Source: Undaria pinnatifida
Lineage: Eukaryota; Sar; Phaeophyceae; Laminariales; Alariaceae
DNA: 64,000 nucleotides
Assembly: GCA_012845835.1 (NCBI GenBank)
Contig: JABAKD010000017.1
Span: 2,417,001-2,481,000, forward strand
Direction of reading: 5' to 3'
Made by a program: the position numbers and the translations under genes. Positions 33,498 to 44,589 of the stretch are shown piece by piece (the stretch's first letter is position 1; each line of letters begins with the position of its first letter). The notes below the pieces were generated by a model. It had not been told where the DNA came from. It did no database searches and worked only from the letters and a program-made list of their open reading frames with translations.

Positions 33498-33757
33498 CCA
33501 CGCGCGCTACGATAGAGGTTTATTACTTTTTTTCTGAGGTTCCTCGATTTGGGAGCTCAAGACCTCTCTAAAAAAACTGTTTAGAAAATAAATCAAGGCT
33601 GCTACCGGATGAAAAAGCCCATGGCCTGGGTACGCAGCAAGAATCGTGCAACAAAATGGCCTATTATTTATTTTTTTTCCGACGATTTTGGGTTATGGAG
33701 TCCCGTCATTCAGAAAACATTTCAGGCGAAAAATGCTTCCTCTATCGTAGCATGCGT
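33498..33757 (-). mobile_element. MITE-1 copy inserted in the Helitron
   Basis: Ends CACGCGCGCTACGATAGAGG and CCTCTATCGTAGCATGCG, with the landmarks GGGAGCTCAAGACCTCTC, CCCATGGCCTGGGTACG and CGACGATTTTGGGTTATGGA inside. It splits Helitron coding between GDIWYLRLHA and LLHEHTTSWTRIRTVNG, so it is younger than the Helitron. Confidence 0.88.
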
Positions 33758-35560
33758 TTTTTTTATCTTGCTATCTTGCTCCATGAACACACAACGAGCT
33801 GGACACGTATCCGAACAGTCAACGGCCTTCTACCGGAAACATTCCAAGATGCCGCCAGAGCTATCGGCCTAGTTCATGGTGTTGAGGGAGTACACGATAT
33901 GGCATCGGTTTTTCGACCGCTAAAGAAATACGACAAGTATTCACAACACTCATTTTGCATCGTGCACCTGCTTGCGCGCTATGGGAGATTTTCCAAGATG
34001 ATCTCGCGGCAGACTTCGCCTCGAACCTTGCACAATCCGCTGCCGCCAACGCCGGTCTAAAATCCATCAACCCTACGCTTCACAAACATGGCAGGTCCAC
34101 GGACAAGTATGGTTTGCCCAAAGCACACCACGAAAACACTGAGTACGACCGCTTGCTCGGAGCTTTCGACCGGCAAGAACTGCAAGAGTTAGCCGATCAA
34201 CTTATCCCCCACCTTACACAAGAACAGAAAACCGTGTTTGATGCAATCACATCAAGCGTCACACAAGAAGGAGGCGTATACACGATCCATGCACCTGCTG
34301 GAACTGGCAAGACATTTACCGAAACTACTATTGCTGCATCTCTCAGAGCTCGTGGGTCTCTCGTTTTATGCACGGCGTCTACTGGAATAGCCGCAGTGAT
34401 CCTCCCGGGTGGTCTCACCGCACATCCAACTTTTAAACTTCCCTTCGGTCCAGACGCGGTTAGTGGTATTAATAGCACGTGTAATACCAAAGCAGAGTCT
34501 CAAAGAGCTGATGTCCTTAAACAAGCAGGATTATTAACATGGGACGAATGCCCAATGTCAAGCGAATATGCTTCCGAAGACTTAGATTCAACACTTAGGG
34601 ACCTCATGAACAATGATCTTCCTTTCGGCGGGAATTGTCTTCCAGGGAGATTGGCGCCAGTGCGGACCAATTGTAAAGTTTGGTACTGCAAGAGACGTTG
34701 TCGATGAAGCCTTTTATCCTCGCACCTCTGGAAACATGTTCAGCGTTTTCGTCTCACGAAATCAATGAGAGACCGAGGAGACACTCCCTTCGCTATAATA
34801 GTGCTTTGTACAAGTAGCAGTGGGCGAAGGCGACATCGAACCAGTAACCCTTTCCGACGGGAGTACAGTTATACCTCTCAAGCACACATCAAAGGACTCC
34901 GCCGGCTGCGAACACGTGTGCCAAATCAATGAAACAACTAACTTCGAAGAGCTCGTTCAAGCCGTTTATCCTGATTTTTTGCAAGTAAATCACAACACGT
35001 TCGATGACCGCGGCATACTAGCACCTACCAATGACGGCATCGACCAGATCAATGACTAGGTTCTGGACATGTTGCATGGAGATGCGCAGCACGAGAAGAG
35101 TTCGGACCGGCCCATCACCGACGACTCAGAAAACATGCCAGAGGTCGTATCTGTCGAACACTTGAACACAGTTAATGTACCAGGCACACCTCCACATGAC
35201 TTGCAACTTAAGATAGGAGCTTTGGCAATGTTCATCAGGAACATTAACTTTGACAGTGGTCTCGTTAACGGCAAATCGGGAGTGGTTCGAGGTCTGTCTG
35301 CGAAAGTCGTTCATGTCGAAGTTATCGCTGAAGGATTTCCTATTGTTAAAATACCCAGAATCTGTTTCGAAACTCGAAGGAATTACCTTCCATCGTCATC
35401 AATTTCCTTTTCGTTTATGCTACACCATGACAATCAACAAGTCACAAGGGCAAATGCTAGAGAAAGTCGGCCTTATCTAAGAGATTATGTATTCACGCAT
35501 GGGCAATTATACGTCGGTCTCAGCCGCACCACTTCGCGAGAAAACATCCTGTGTCTCGTA
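33758..35560 (+). pseudogene. Helitron Pif1-like helicase region
   Basis: Walker A APAGTGKT (about 34290), motif Ia TASTGIAA, motif II TWDECPM (about 34540), then FGGNCLPG where the frame is lost. It resumes with RGILAPTNDGIDQIND, LKIGALAMFIRNINFDSGLVNGKSGVVRG, the TINKSQGQ motif in a different frame (35435-35465) and VFTHGQLYVGLSRTTS (motif VI, about 35490-35540). Confidence 0.87.
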
Positions 35561-35659
35561 AAAACATTCAGGCTCATAGACAACGTTCGCTACGTTGCCA
35601 ACGTCGTCTTTCGGGGATTCATTTTGTATTTGAATGTAAATTCTTCAGGGAATGGAATG

Positions 35660-36227
35660 TCAAACAAAAGCAATACCGACAGCGACAGCGACAGCAGTAG
35701 CGACAGCGACAGCAGTAGCGACAAGGACAGTGATAGCGACAACAACAGCGACAACAGCGAGAGCAGTAGCGACGACAACAGCAACAAGTGGACCATTGTT
35801 AATGAGATAGGAGATGGCGCTTGCTTATTTCGTTGCATAGCCCGCCAAGTGCATGGGGACCCTGGCGCACAATTCAATACACGACAGCAAATACTACAAC
35901 ATATTCGTCATCACCTGTACGATCCAATCCCCTTATTCGATATGTCATTCAACGACATCATTTCAGGCGGAATCCAAAGCGAATCTGTCGCTACCGTTGG
36001 TCAACCCGACACGCTGTATACCTCAGTCGGTCACTCCCTCAACCTCATGTTCAACGAATATGCTTACGCCACACATTGAAATCACAGCCGCCAATCATCT
36101 ATTCAACATCAACATCAATGTCACATTTGCTGGCACTTATCCGAGCGCACACCCCGAGCCAAACTCGTGCAACGTTCTGTACGACCCTATCACCCAGCAC
36201 TACAACTCACTTCAGCACCACGGTTAA
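35660..36227 (+). pseudogene. Acidic Ser/Asp linker and OTU cysteine protease
   Basis: A (GACAGC)-rich stretch encodes Asp/Ser repeats. It is followed by EIGDGACLFRCIARQVHGDP with the catalytic Cys (codon about 35822) and QQILQHIRHHLYDPIP. After a shift near 36070 come EITAANHLFNININVTFAG and the catalytic His in QHYNSL (about 36198). OTU proteases cleave ubiquitin-like conjugates; their role in Helentrons is not established. Confidence 0.82.
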
Positions 36228-36330
36228 ATGCAAAGCGCCATGATAAAGGTAGTGTTCGTCAAATGTTCGTTGCTTTCCTTTCGGCGCTTGCGCCACTCCC
36301 TTAGCCACATCCCGGAGGGGAACCTTGTAT
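36228..36330 (+). other. Possible Helitron 3' end
   Basis: After the OTU frame there is a perfect short hairpin, GGCGCTTGCGCC (36280-36291), followed by ACTCCCTTAG. Canonical Helitrons have a hairpin about 10 nt before CTRR; here the tail is CTTAG, so the match is imperfect. Confidence 0.3.
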
Positions 36331-36369
36331 ACACGTACGAGTGTTATCTACGAGTGTTAACGGGAAAAG

Positions 36370-36896
36370 AGAACGATACTCGTCAGCAGTAAACCTTGAA
36401 ACTTCAATGTCAATGATGTGCCCACCCACTCTGCTGCTGCTGCTGCTGCTGCTGCTCGCAACATCAGGAGGAGACAAACAAGAACGGGGAGGCGTGGGGA
36501 GAGGAGGCGTGGCCACGCAATAGACACGCCGCCTGAGCGGGTCCTTCCACACTAACCCTAGTTTGCGTCGGCTGCCATGAGTTGTACTGGGTCATGACCA
36601 TGGAATGAGCCGTGACCAAGCTACTAGTATCGTCAACATGGATCATCGAAGGAGCGTCGTACTCGCGCGCGCAAAAAAAAAATGACAACATAATATACGT
36701 AAATTTAAGTACCTTTTGACAATCAACATCCATACAAGAATGGTTCTTATATTTTCGGACAAAAAGTGGTATATACCAGCGTTGTTCTTCTCTGCGCCAG
36801 AAAGGAGGTTGGCCTGCCGCCGCGGCTGCTGTTGCTGCTGCTGCTACCGCTGCTGCTGCGAACGAGTCCTCCTCCTCATCTCCCTCCTCAGAGAGA
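36370..36896 (-). CDS. Possible two-exon fragment of an unknown gene
   Basis: Candidate exon 36896-36782 follows a CTCTCTCTCTGAG acceptor and encodes EGDEEEDSF, poly-Ala and GQPPFWRREEQRW before a GTATAT donor (phase 2). Candidate exon about 36450-36372 starts in a CAG repeat and encodes RVGGHIIDIEVSRFTADEYR and SLFPLTLVDNT before a GTACGT donor. Phases can be matched, but the CAG repeat makes this easy. No family recognised. Confidence 0.3.
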
Positions 36897-36899
36897 GAG

Positions 36900-39000
36900 G
36901 TAGGTTGGCTCGGCACGCGCGCGATGGAGGATAGTTCCTTGGTGTGAGCCCGTTGACATAAGAGTCCTCCTACGCAGGTGGCTGCTTGTGTTGCAGCAGA
37001 GTATCATAGGGTTCGACCACTCTATTATCCGGAAATTTAAGGATCGTTTGCGTATTGATATTAAAAACAAGCGATCATTATATTTAAGACAAACATCGGT
37101 AATCGTTTATACCATGTACTCTGTGCAGAAGGGTGATCTGCCGTAGCGACTGCTGCTGTTGGGCGAGGGCGGGGGGGGGGACAAGGACAGTGGCGTTGGC
37201 AGAGGATAATGCAGCAGTTGGGTTCGAATGGAGCTCAGCTCAATGTTATAAAAATTTCTCGGCACAAGACAAGCACTGCAGCTGTGGCAAGCGGCGCGGG
37301 AGTGTGTGCTGGACGCGGCAAGATGTAGGGCGGAAAAAAAAAACACACCATCGAGAAGTCTGTCTCTGGGCGACTTTCACCACCCCAGCGAGAACTTAAT
37401 GTTTGCACGAGCGAAACGATGTAGCGGATTATATAGGGAGCATTGCATAGACATGCCGAGGAGCCAGCGGATGCCCGTGCGACAAGCGCCAGGTCTAATG
37501 TTCACGGGAATGGCCACAGGGGAAGGGACCTCGGGGAAGAGCTGGCTGATACAGCCCAAGAAGCTCTCCGGCGAAGCCAAGAACCCTGTCATAATCATCG
37601 CTCCCAGAGCACCAGGAAAGGTGCACGAACGGAATGCGCCGCACTTTGACACGAGCAACAACAGCAACCAGAAAACAACCACCACCTTCGGGAGCACCTT
37701 CACAACACGCGAAAGCTCACCTCGCTCTGTCAACACTCCGCGATCTCAGCTCTGGTACTCTTCTTGCCCACACGCCCGGGGCCGCTACGCGGGTAGTTGC
37801 TAACTGCTCACACCAAACTCTCGATAAAATTAGCTCTGCCGAGTCTCGAGCCGCCTGCCTCAGAAGAGGAGCCGGCTTTTTCCAACGCCGTCACCGCCAG
37901 GCTGGGGGCATCGTAGGATGCCAGTGTATTTCTTGGTTTAATCACGCCTTGCTGTTCCTTCTCGTGGTGGTCGAACGCTCGTTGCCAGTTCAATGCGGAG
38001 CGGGATCTGTGTTCTTCAATTTGCAATGTTCTTTGACTCTGCTGCTGCTACCATGACACCAGACTCCTCCCATGCGTCCATCGGGCGGACGCAACAATAG
38101 CGACGGAGAAACTTGGCCAATAAAAACGATCCAAAAAAATGCATAGCTCCCCAATACGCAACCGCCTTCATAGTTCTGAACTCCACTGAACCCACAGGAA
38201 ATTTGAAATTTGAAATTTGATTTGAAATTTGAAAGTTGGAATTGATACTTGTACGGTCGTACCTGGTATTTATTTCCTCCTGTTCTGGTCACATCCGCCA
38301 AACAGGTTCGCATGTAGCTCCCTTCCCCGCCGCCGCGAAACTCACGCTCAATAACGAGAGCGATGTCAGCATCTACAATTTCTCGGTCGAGGCGCAACAA
38401 CTAGATACACCTGCTCGTCGTGTGGTACGTGCAGCAATCAATCCCACAATCGAAACCGTCCACGACCATTTTCTTGCAGGTTCGCTGCCATTCGCCGGAG
38501 AGCAAAGCAGCAGTTTTGAAGCTCGCATTGCCGTGATACAACGCGCAACAGACTCGACAGGATGTACTGCCGTACCGCGAATGCACTCGTCCTGTGGTAC
38601 ATGCGGTCAGAACAGCGCAACAACCGCAGCATCGCCGTAGATGTATAGCTCAAAAAACAAGAAGCCATTCATTTTATTACTATATCACCAGGAGGTATAA
38701 TACGAGGACGAGCGTACGAACAGGCTGACGTCCTTGAAATATTGTTATAGACAAACAGGGGTTGAATAATACCTGTGGGCCTGTCTGTGGTGGTGGGAAT
38801 TGTTTTTTGGAATAACCCCCCGTGGCGTTTTCTCCTGTTCTTGTCGTACGAAGTCCCCCATACCTCCTTTGTTCTCCCCCAGGGGGGGGGGGGGGGGGGA
38901 ACGTTTATTGAAAAGCAAACGCTCGCCCGGGGATTGTTGGCAGAGGATATATTACGGTAAATTAAAAATAATAGTATTTACCGTGTAAATACGTTGAAGA
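36900..39000. other. No confident gene
   Basis: Open frames occur on both strands over the same bases (37306-37803 plus and 37377-37736 minus; 38236-38640 plus and 37990-38400 minus). A minus-strand stretch, 37903-37813, encodes LAVTALEKAGSSSEAGGSR and ends in a good GTGAGC donor, so isolated exons are possible. Other content: (GCA)n near 36430, a GAAATTT repeat at 38203-38235 and a G run at about 38882-38898. Confidence 0.3.
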
Positions 39001-39012
39001 ACCTGGAGACTA

Positions 39013-39014
39013 GC

Positions 39015-39045
<31 letters not shown>

Positions 39046-39116
39046 GCTGTTGTTGTTGTTGTTGTTCTCACATTAACGCGAATAATCAAGTCCGTGGTCA
39101 CAGGACAGGCTCCAGT
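39013..39116 (-). repeat. Repeat X, 3' part with (ACA)n tail
   Basis: The minus strand reads CTGGAGCCTGTCCTGTGACC, ACGGACTTGATTATTCGCGT and TAATGTGAG, then (AAC)n. It is one half of a repeat X copy; the other half is at 39492-39615. Undisrupted X is at 55255-55440, and 3' pieces are at 6925-6985 and 8795-8852. A simple-sequence tail after a constant 3' end is typical of retroposons. Confidence 0.75.
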
Positions 39117-39491
39117 TGTTAAGGATATTAGTGGGGTATTAGTCCGTTTGACCACTTGCAAAAGGTTAACCAATAGCTTACCAAAACTAAGCCTTATAAC
39201 ACTCTCCCCCCCTGAAACGGCGGGATAACAGGTCGGCCGGATATACGGGCGGACCTTTCAATATCCAAGCCGTTTCATTTCCTGGGGATACCAGGGAGAG
39301 TATTTTTCAAGTTCGACATGGGGAAAATCTGAAAAATTTATTATTGTGGATGGTGGGGATCGAACCCACGACCCAAAAAACCCATGGTCCTGCCGACGAC
39401 GCCATTTGTTAAGGATATTAATGGGGTATTAGTCCGTTTGACCACTTGCAAAAGGTTAACCAATAGCTTACCCAAACTAAGCCTTATAACA
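39117..39491 (-). mobile_element. TRIM (miniature LTR retrotransposon), intact structure
   Basis: 375 bp. The LTRs, 39117-39201 and 39407-39491, are 85 bp each with two differences; on the minus strand they start TGTTATAAGGC and end CCTTAACA. Two bases after the 5' LTR is a primer-binding site, TGGCGTCGTCGGCAGGACC (39386-39404), and just before the 3' LTR a purine tract of G with AGAG. Flanking CAGT at 39113-39116 and 39492-39495 is a 4-bp target duplication; the empty site in repeat X at about 55370 has ACTG once. No coding capacity; it needs an autonomous partner. Confidence 0.93.
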
Positions 39492-39615
39492 CAGTCACTC
39501 TGGAGCTGAGGAATACCCCAGCCAGGGAAAAAACACAAACAAACCAAAGGTGGTACACGTACATATCACTGACGCAATTCATGCCTCCGCCAGAAACATA
39601 TAAAAAGTAAAATCG
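39492..39615 (-). repeat. Repeat X, 5' part
   Basis: The minus strand reads TATGTTTCTGGCGGAGGC, ATGAATTGCGTCAG, CACCTTTGGTTTGTTTGTG and GGTATTCCTCAGCTCCAGAG. It matches 55268-55375 and is cut by the TRIM. Confidence 0.82.
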
Positions 39616-39779
39616 GTAGTCAGCACCCTACGATGTGCCAGGTCCATACTGGTGCATACGTCTCACTACTCGCGCCCGGAAAAACCGTGTATACCGCGTG
39701 CCACCCAAGAACCGTACCACGTATATATTACATCGTACGTGGTACCTATCACTACGCATGCGCACGCCAGACGCAAGTC

Positions 39780-39945
39780 AATTGGAAAAAAGAAACAAAG
39801 AAGAGAAAATAATATAAAGGAAAGGAAAGAAAGAAAAGAAAATAAAGCGAAAAAGGAAAGGAAAGGAAAGAAAAGACAAGAAAAGCAAGAAAAGACAAGA
39901 CAAGAAGAGGAAGCAAGGAAAGGAAAAGAAAAAAAACGTCATACT
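39780..39945 (+). repeat. Homopurine AAGG/AAAGA tract
   Basis: About 165 bp of almost pure A/G on the plus strand with short GAAAG units, just past the LINE 3' side. Confidence 0.75.
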
Positions 39946-40053
39946 AGCAGACCCTAGGAACTGACTACAGACGGCATTGGGCTCATAGAGGGTATCAAGT
40001 GCATCAATGGCACTGGGGAGAGAATGCAACAAGACGAAGAAGTCAGGGCGGCC

Positions 40054-42330
40054 TTACGCTAACTTGTGACGGCCATCGGAAGGCCCACAAATTTCAAGAC
40101 GATGATGGCCAGACCCAGAAATCAGTCTCTTGGGCAGGCCCCCCCCCCTCCCCCCTTCCCCCGGCCGCTTAGAGATGCCGACAGTGGATGTCGCTGCCGC
40201 GGCCTTTGCGCGTCGCTCTGCAGCTCTGCGTGTCTCCGCCTCATGCCATTTCCGCATTAACAACTCGACTCCCTCCTCTACTCGTCGAAACCATCTGCCG
40301 GCCTTCTGAGCAGCCTTTCGCTACCCTTCGGAATTCGTTCCAAAGACCGACATATCCTCCTTTAGATGCACCAGCCAGTCCTTCTCTTGCCCCCCTGGTT
40401 AGCCCTTACCTCCAACAAGCTCCCCAAACATCATCCTCTGTGGCAGACGCTCCTCCCCCATACGTGCTACGAATCCCGCAAACAATATCCTCCGTTTGCG
40501 CACTATCGTCTCTATGCTCTCGGAAGCTGTCTTGGCAAGCGCATCGGCGTACAATAGGGTGTGGTCGTCGCGCTTCGGTTTCCGCCATCCGAGGCATAGG
40601 AGGAGCATGGAGTGGTGAACCCGTTGTAGCCTGTCATAGTCAGGCATGTTCAGGCTCCATGTCATGCAACCGTAGAGTAGTGTCTCGATCAACTCGGTAG
40701 CAACCGCACCTTCAACCGTAAGCGCCCACCCCGGGCGATCATAGATTTCCATCTTGTACCGCTGGAAGCACGCCCAGGCCCTCTGAAGACGCCGCGTTAT
40801 TTCAATGCTAAGGTCTCTGTCTGCGGTTATAGACCCGCCCAAGTACACAAACTCGATTGTTTGTATGTATACCTGGCCGGCTGCATTGGTTGTAAACGAC
40901 ACCTTCCCCCCGCCTTTTGTTTGCAGGCACATGATCTCTGTTTTCGCCTCGGAGACCGTAAGCCCGAACGCCGAGCACGCAGTCACGATCACAGTCACCA
41001 CCCTCTCCAGCCCTCCTGATGATCGCGATACGATGCCCGGATCGTCAGCATACAGCATATCCCACAATCTCTGTACCTCCTCCTCCTCCCCCCTCCGCCC
41101 GTCGACGTTGCCGGTGCGTGAAGTGCCCTTCTTCTCGCCTTTCTCCTTCTTTCGTTGGAGCTACGCAATGTTGTCCGTGATGACTGCATCAGCGAGGAAA
41201 CGTTTCTCGGCCACACGCAGTACCGCCGTGAAAAACATGTTGAACAGCTGTGGCGCGAGCACGCATCCTTGCCCCACGTTGAACTTATCCGAAAACTCTC
41301 CATTATCCAACCGCACACATGCTTGCATGCCGTCGTGGAATTTGCGGATGACGGCGAGCACTCTCGGTGGCACGCCAAAACGAGCAAGGACATCCCACAA
41401 AAGGGTTCGGTCGACGGAGTCATATGCTTAGGTAAGGTCGATAGAGCACAACTACATGGGGAGGTCCTTCTTCCGCGCCAGTTCCTGCAGTCATCGTACT
41501 ACGAACATCATGCCAACCGTCGAGCGTTGGGGACTGAACCCACACTGTTCCTCCGGCAGAATGTTCTCGCGTTCGCAATAGTCACTCAGGCTGCCCGCGA
41601 TGACTTTGAGGAGTACTTTGCCACCGTGAGCCACGAGGGAGATGCCACGAAAATTGCCACACTCAGTCTGATATTTCTTTGTGGATCACCTCAATCGTTG
41701 CATCTTTCCATTGTTGCGGCACACCATCTCCCCTCCACACAGCGACAATGATATCGTGGAACTTTCCGAGAGTGTCCACTTCTCCTTCGTCGGCCAAAAC
41801 CTTCAAGAGCTCGGCCGGGAGACCATCGGGCCCTACCGCCTTTCGGTTCGCCAACGCACGGATCGCCTCCGCTACTTCGTATCTCGACGGGAAATCGTCC
41901 AGTGGCCTGCACGGGGGCCACTGCTTAAGCTCGTCCACAATGCTCGGGTCAAGGATCGGCGAGTTGGCGTTAAGCAGTTTGTGAAACCACCTCACCCACC
42001 GCTCGCGGGTGAGGGCATTATCCCGCAGCAATCGACCTTCCTCATCCTTGACGTACTGCGAGTTAAACGTTATCTTCCCTTCCACATCCTTCCCTTCCAT
42101 ATCCATCCCCTTTAGGTGTTTGTAGAAGCCAAATTGATCACCTTCTCGAATACGCCCTTCGAGTTGGCTAACGTAATCTTCGAAGAACCTCTGTACAGCT
42201 TCCGCCCGAGTGCGTTTCGGCTGTTTGGTGGCCGCCTTCAAGGCTCGCCGTAGATCACGAGTTTATCACTCTCGCACACTCGTGCACGGAGCAATCCCTC
42301 GGTATAGAAATGCAGCAGATCCCAAGAATT
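40054..42330 (-). pseudogene. LINE-type reverse transcriptase, 5'-truncated and broken
   Basis: From 42241 downwards: a linker, then NRKAVGPDGLPAELLK and [15 protein letters not shown] (RT motifs). In another frame come [41 protein letters not shown] and AYDSVDR with in-frame TGA, TAG and TAA, then [21 protein letters not shown] gap follows, then LYADDPGIVSRS (catalytic YADD, about 41050), ETLLYGCMTW, and the common LINE tail RILFAGFVARMGEERLPQRM with a Lys/Arg-rich end near 40057. No endonuclease domain is seen, so the copy is 5'-truncated near 42330. Order and motifs fit a non-LTR ORF2; the clade is not certain. Confidence 0.85.
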
Positions 42331-42374
42331 TTCTGAGCTCCTAACATGATGAGGAGCTCAATATTTTATATATT

Positions 42375-42535
42375 TCAGTAGAGCTTACCACTTTTTCGAC
42401 AACATGGATGACGCACACTGTGCACGAGACGAAGAAGGTTTCACCGCGTACATTGGTTGGTTGTTGCGTTTTATTGGGTTAGGGTTAGGGTATACATAAT
42501 TGAAAGAGTGTGTCAACCAAGACATATGTCATAAA
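42375..42535 (+). repeat. Dispersed repeat CAGTAGAGCTTACCAC (copy 2)
   Basis: Matches 13515-13680. Includes GGGTTAGGGTTAGGG (42476-42491), a telomere-like tract inside the repeat. Confidence 0.72.
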
Positions 42536-42937
42536 AAAAAACACCGGGAAGATAATACCCTCCAATATTTTGCCCGACGAGACAGAGGACTTCGACGGCA
42601 TTCGTTCGCACAGCCCAACCAAAGGCTTCTATGCCTTAGTCCAAAAAAACATCTACAAGTATACTCGTGAAACGGCTTGATCAATGACTAACTGGTAGTT
42701 CCTCACTTACTGTTGAGGAGCTAGCTCAATCGGACAATCGGTCCATCGGTCCATCGGCCAGAAACATTATTATTAGTTCATCCAACAACTGCAACCCCTA
42801 CTTACCGTGGGATGACTCCACGGTCAGACCTGTTCGTACTCCTCCTCCTGTGGAAAGCATTATTAATATTAACACCACTATTAATACTGCTGCCGGTGTG
42901 GTATATGCAACGATTATGTGATGAATTTGTGTGAGAT

Positions 42938-42963
42938 CAACAAAAACAACAACCACAACAACC

Positions 42964-42997
<34 letters not shown>

Positions 42998-43084
42998 CGA
43001 CAACGATAACGACAACAACAACAACGACAACGACAACAACAACCACAACAACAACAACAACAACAACGACGACACCAACAACAA

Positions 43085-43124
<40 letters not shown>

Positions 43125-43145
43125 CGGGGACACAACGACAACGTA
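42938..43145 (+). repeat. (CAA)n / (GACAAC)n microsatellite
   Basis: About 200 bp of CAA with GAC interruptions; open frames of poly-Asn, poly-Thr and poly-Val are artefacts. Confidence 0.93.
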
Positions 43146-43212
43146 TAGGCGCAACAGGTACATACCAAGAGTCCTTACCAAGTAAAGTAACAGAATACTA
43201 GGCATTAAAGTA

Positions 43213-43469
43213 ACCGCGTGCTACGATAGAGGTATACCGTTTTTTGGCGAAATGTTTTCTGAATGACGGGGCTCCTTCACCCAAAATCGTCGGAAATACG
43301 CCATTTTTCGGCGTGATTCTCGTTGTGTACCTAGGCCATGGGATTTTTCATCCCATGTAGCAGTTTTGTTTTCCTCCGAATCGGTTTTTGCCTTAGAGAG
43401 GTCTTAAGCTCCCAAATTGAGGGGTAGTATGAAGAAAAAAAGGGGTACACCTCTATCGTTGCACGTGTC
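43213..43469 (+). mobile_element. MITE-1 copy, best-preserved
   Basis: CCGCGTGCTACGATAGAGG to CCTCTATCGTTGCACGTGTC. Inside: GAAATGTTTTCTGAATGACG, ACCCAAAATCGTCGGAAA, GTGATTCTCGTTGTGTACC, TAGGCCATGGGA and GAGAGGTCTTAAGCTCCC. About 257 bp. Confidence 0.88.
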
Positions 43470-44144
43470 AGTATCACGTACTACAGTGTACATACAGTGA
43501 TATACCTTTACCTGCTGCTATTTCACTGAAAATTCTTTTTTTTTCATGTAACATTATACATGTGGCTATTTTTCCGCGTGCTAGCTTGTGGTTTATTGCC
43601 AAGTTTTTTGCCTTCCGCCCGGTCGTGTTCACCGTTGCCCATTACTCCGTGTTTTCGCCCCTTGCCATCATCAACCTTTAGAATCACGCCCCAACCTGTT
43701 TGGGGATAAACGGCTTGGTACTGTGGTGTGCGATAAGTAGTGCTGTTGTATGTAGCGCGTTCATTAATGCTTTCGTTTTCTGCCGTCCCCCTCCCCCCCT
43801 CCATCGCCGGCGGTGCTTGTCAAGCCTATAGCCTGTAACTACTGGAAAAACACACTCATTTCAAGTAGTTTGTTGCCACAAACGAAAGCCCTACAGGTAA
43901 AGTGGCCGCTCGTCGCGTGCAGAGACACGGCACTGTAATATGCGTGTGTGTTCTTCCGCTCCAGAAAGCATTTTAGCCCCGCCCACCCGGTCCACCCGCT
44001 GAGGATGTAGCCATAGCTTGTTGTGTTTTCTTCCGTTTTCATAATCCCCCCCCCCCCCCCACCCCTGGCTGAAGATGTGGCACTACTGTACGCAAATTGA
44101 TGTTCGCTCGTTTTCGCAATGTGTTTCCCCCTTCCTTCCTTTTC

Positions 44145-44409
44145 GCCTGGAGGCTGCCGCTACAAAAAGAGAAGCACCACTTTTTTTCTGGCGTTCCTCA
44201 ACTTGGGAGCTTAAGACACCCTCTCCCAAAAACTGATTTGGAGAAAAACAAAACCCCGCTACCGGAAGAAACATCCCATGGGGCCTAGGTACACAACGAG
44301 AATCATGCAAAACAAAAATGGCCTATTCCCGACGAGATTGGGTTAAGGAGCCCCGTCGTTCAGAAGACATTTCGCCAAAAAACGGTATACCTCTGTCGTA
44401 GCACGCGTC
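44145..44409 (-). mobile_element. MITE-1 copy, one end decayed
   Basis: Good right end ACCTCTGTCGTAGCACGCGTC and internal landmarks; the left end GCTACAAAAAGAGAAGCACC is diverged. Confidence 0.8.
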
Positions 44410-44589
44410 TGGGGTCGGCGTCGGTTGGTAGCGACGTTGTGAAAACACGCCACTCACTGCGTGGGCTAGACAGTAACGAGAGTACCGGGGCGATATGACT
44501 TGTTTTGGTGTTTTGGCGGCAACCACGGATGATCTGATCGATATAGATCCATTTGCGTGGGACGGAGGACCTTCACGCCGCTCACTGAG

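Larger units (their letters stand above)
31113..36227 (+). pseudogene. Helentron-type Helitron Rep-helicase-OTU, decayed
   Basis: The ATG at 31113 opens an N-terminal region with CKFCNALKWKEENKNCCCKG, then the Helitron_like_N signature (FLKRQRSYNGTFATTALG, KLHGKPYHRVMDSL, ARMYIYDNE). The frame stops at 31893. Rep, Pif1-like helicase and OTU parts follow in shifting frames. Breaks include the stop at 31893, frame changes near 32250, 32405, 32455 and 34650, shifts either side of 35390-35480 and near 36070, plus a MITE insertion at 33498-33757. Helitrons transpose by rolling-circle replication using the Rep tyrosines and the helicase. An OTU cysteine protease is known from Helentron/Helitron2 types. 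This copy cannot make a full protein. Confidence 0.88.

Noticed and set aside
36280-36303. A definite Helitron 3' terminus
   Set aside because: Hairpin present but the tail is CTTAG, not CTRR; kept only as a low-confidence site.
39341-39410. A tRNA gene in the TRIM
   Set aside because: Only the T arm and a 3' end are present; no acceptor partner or D arm in range.
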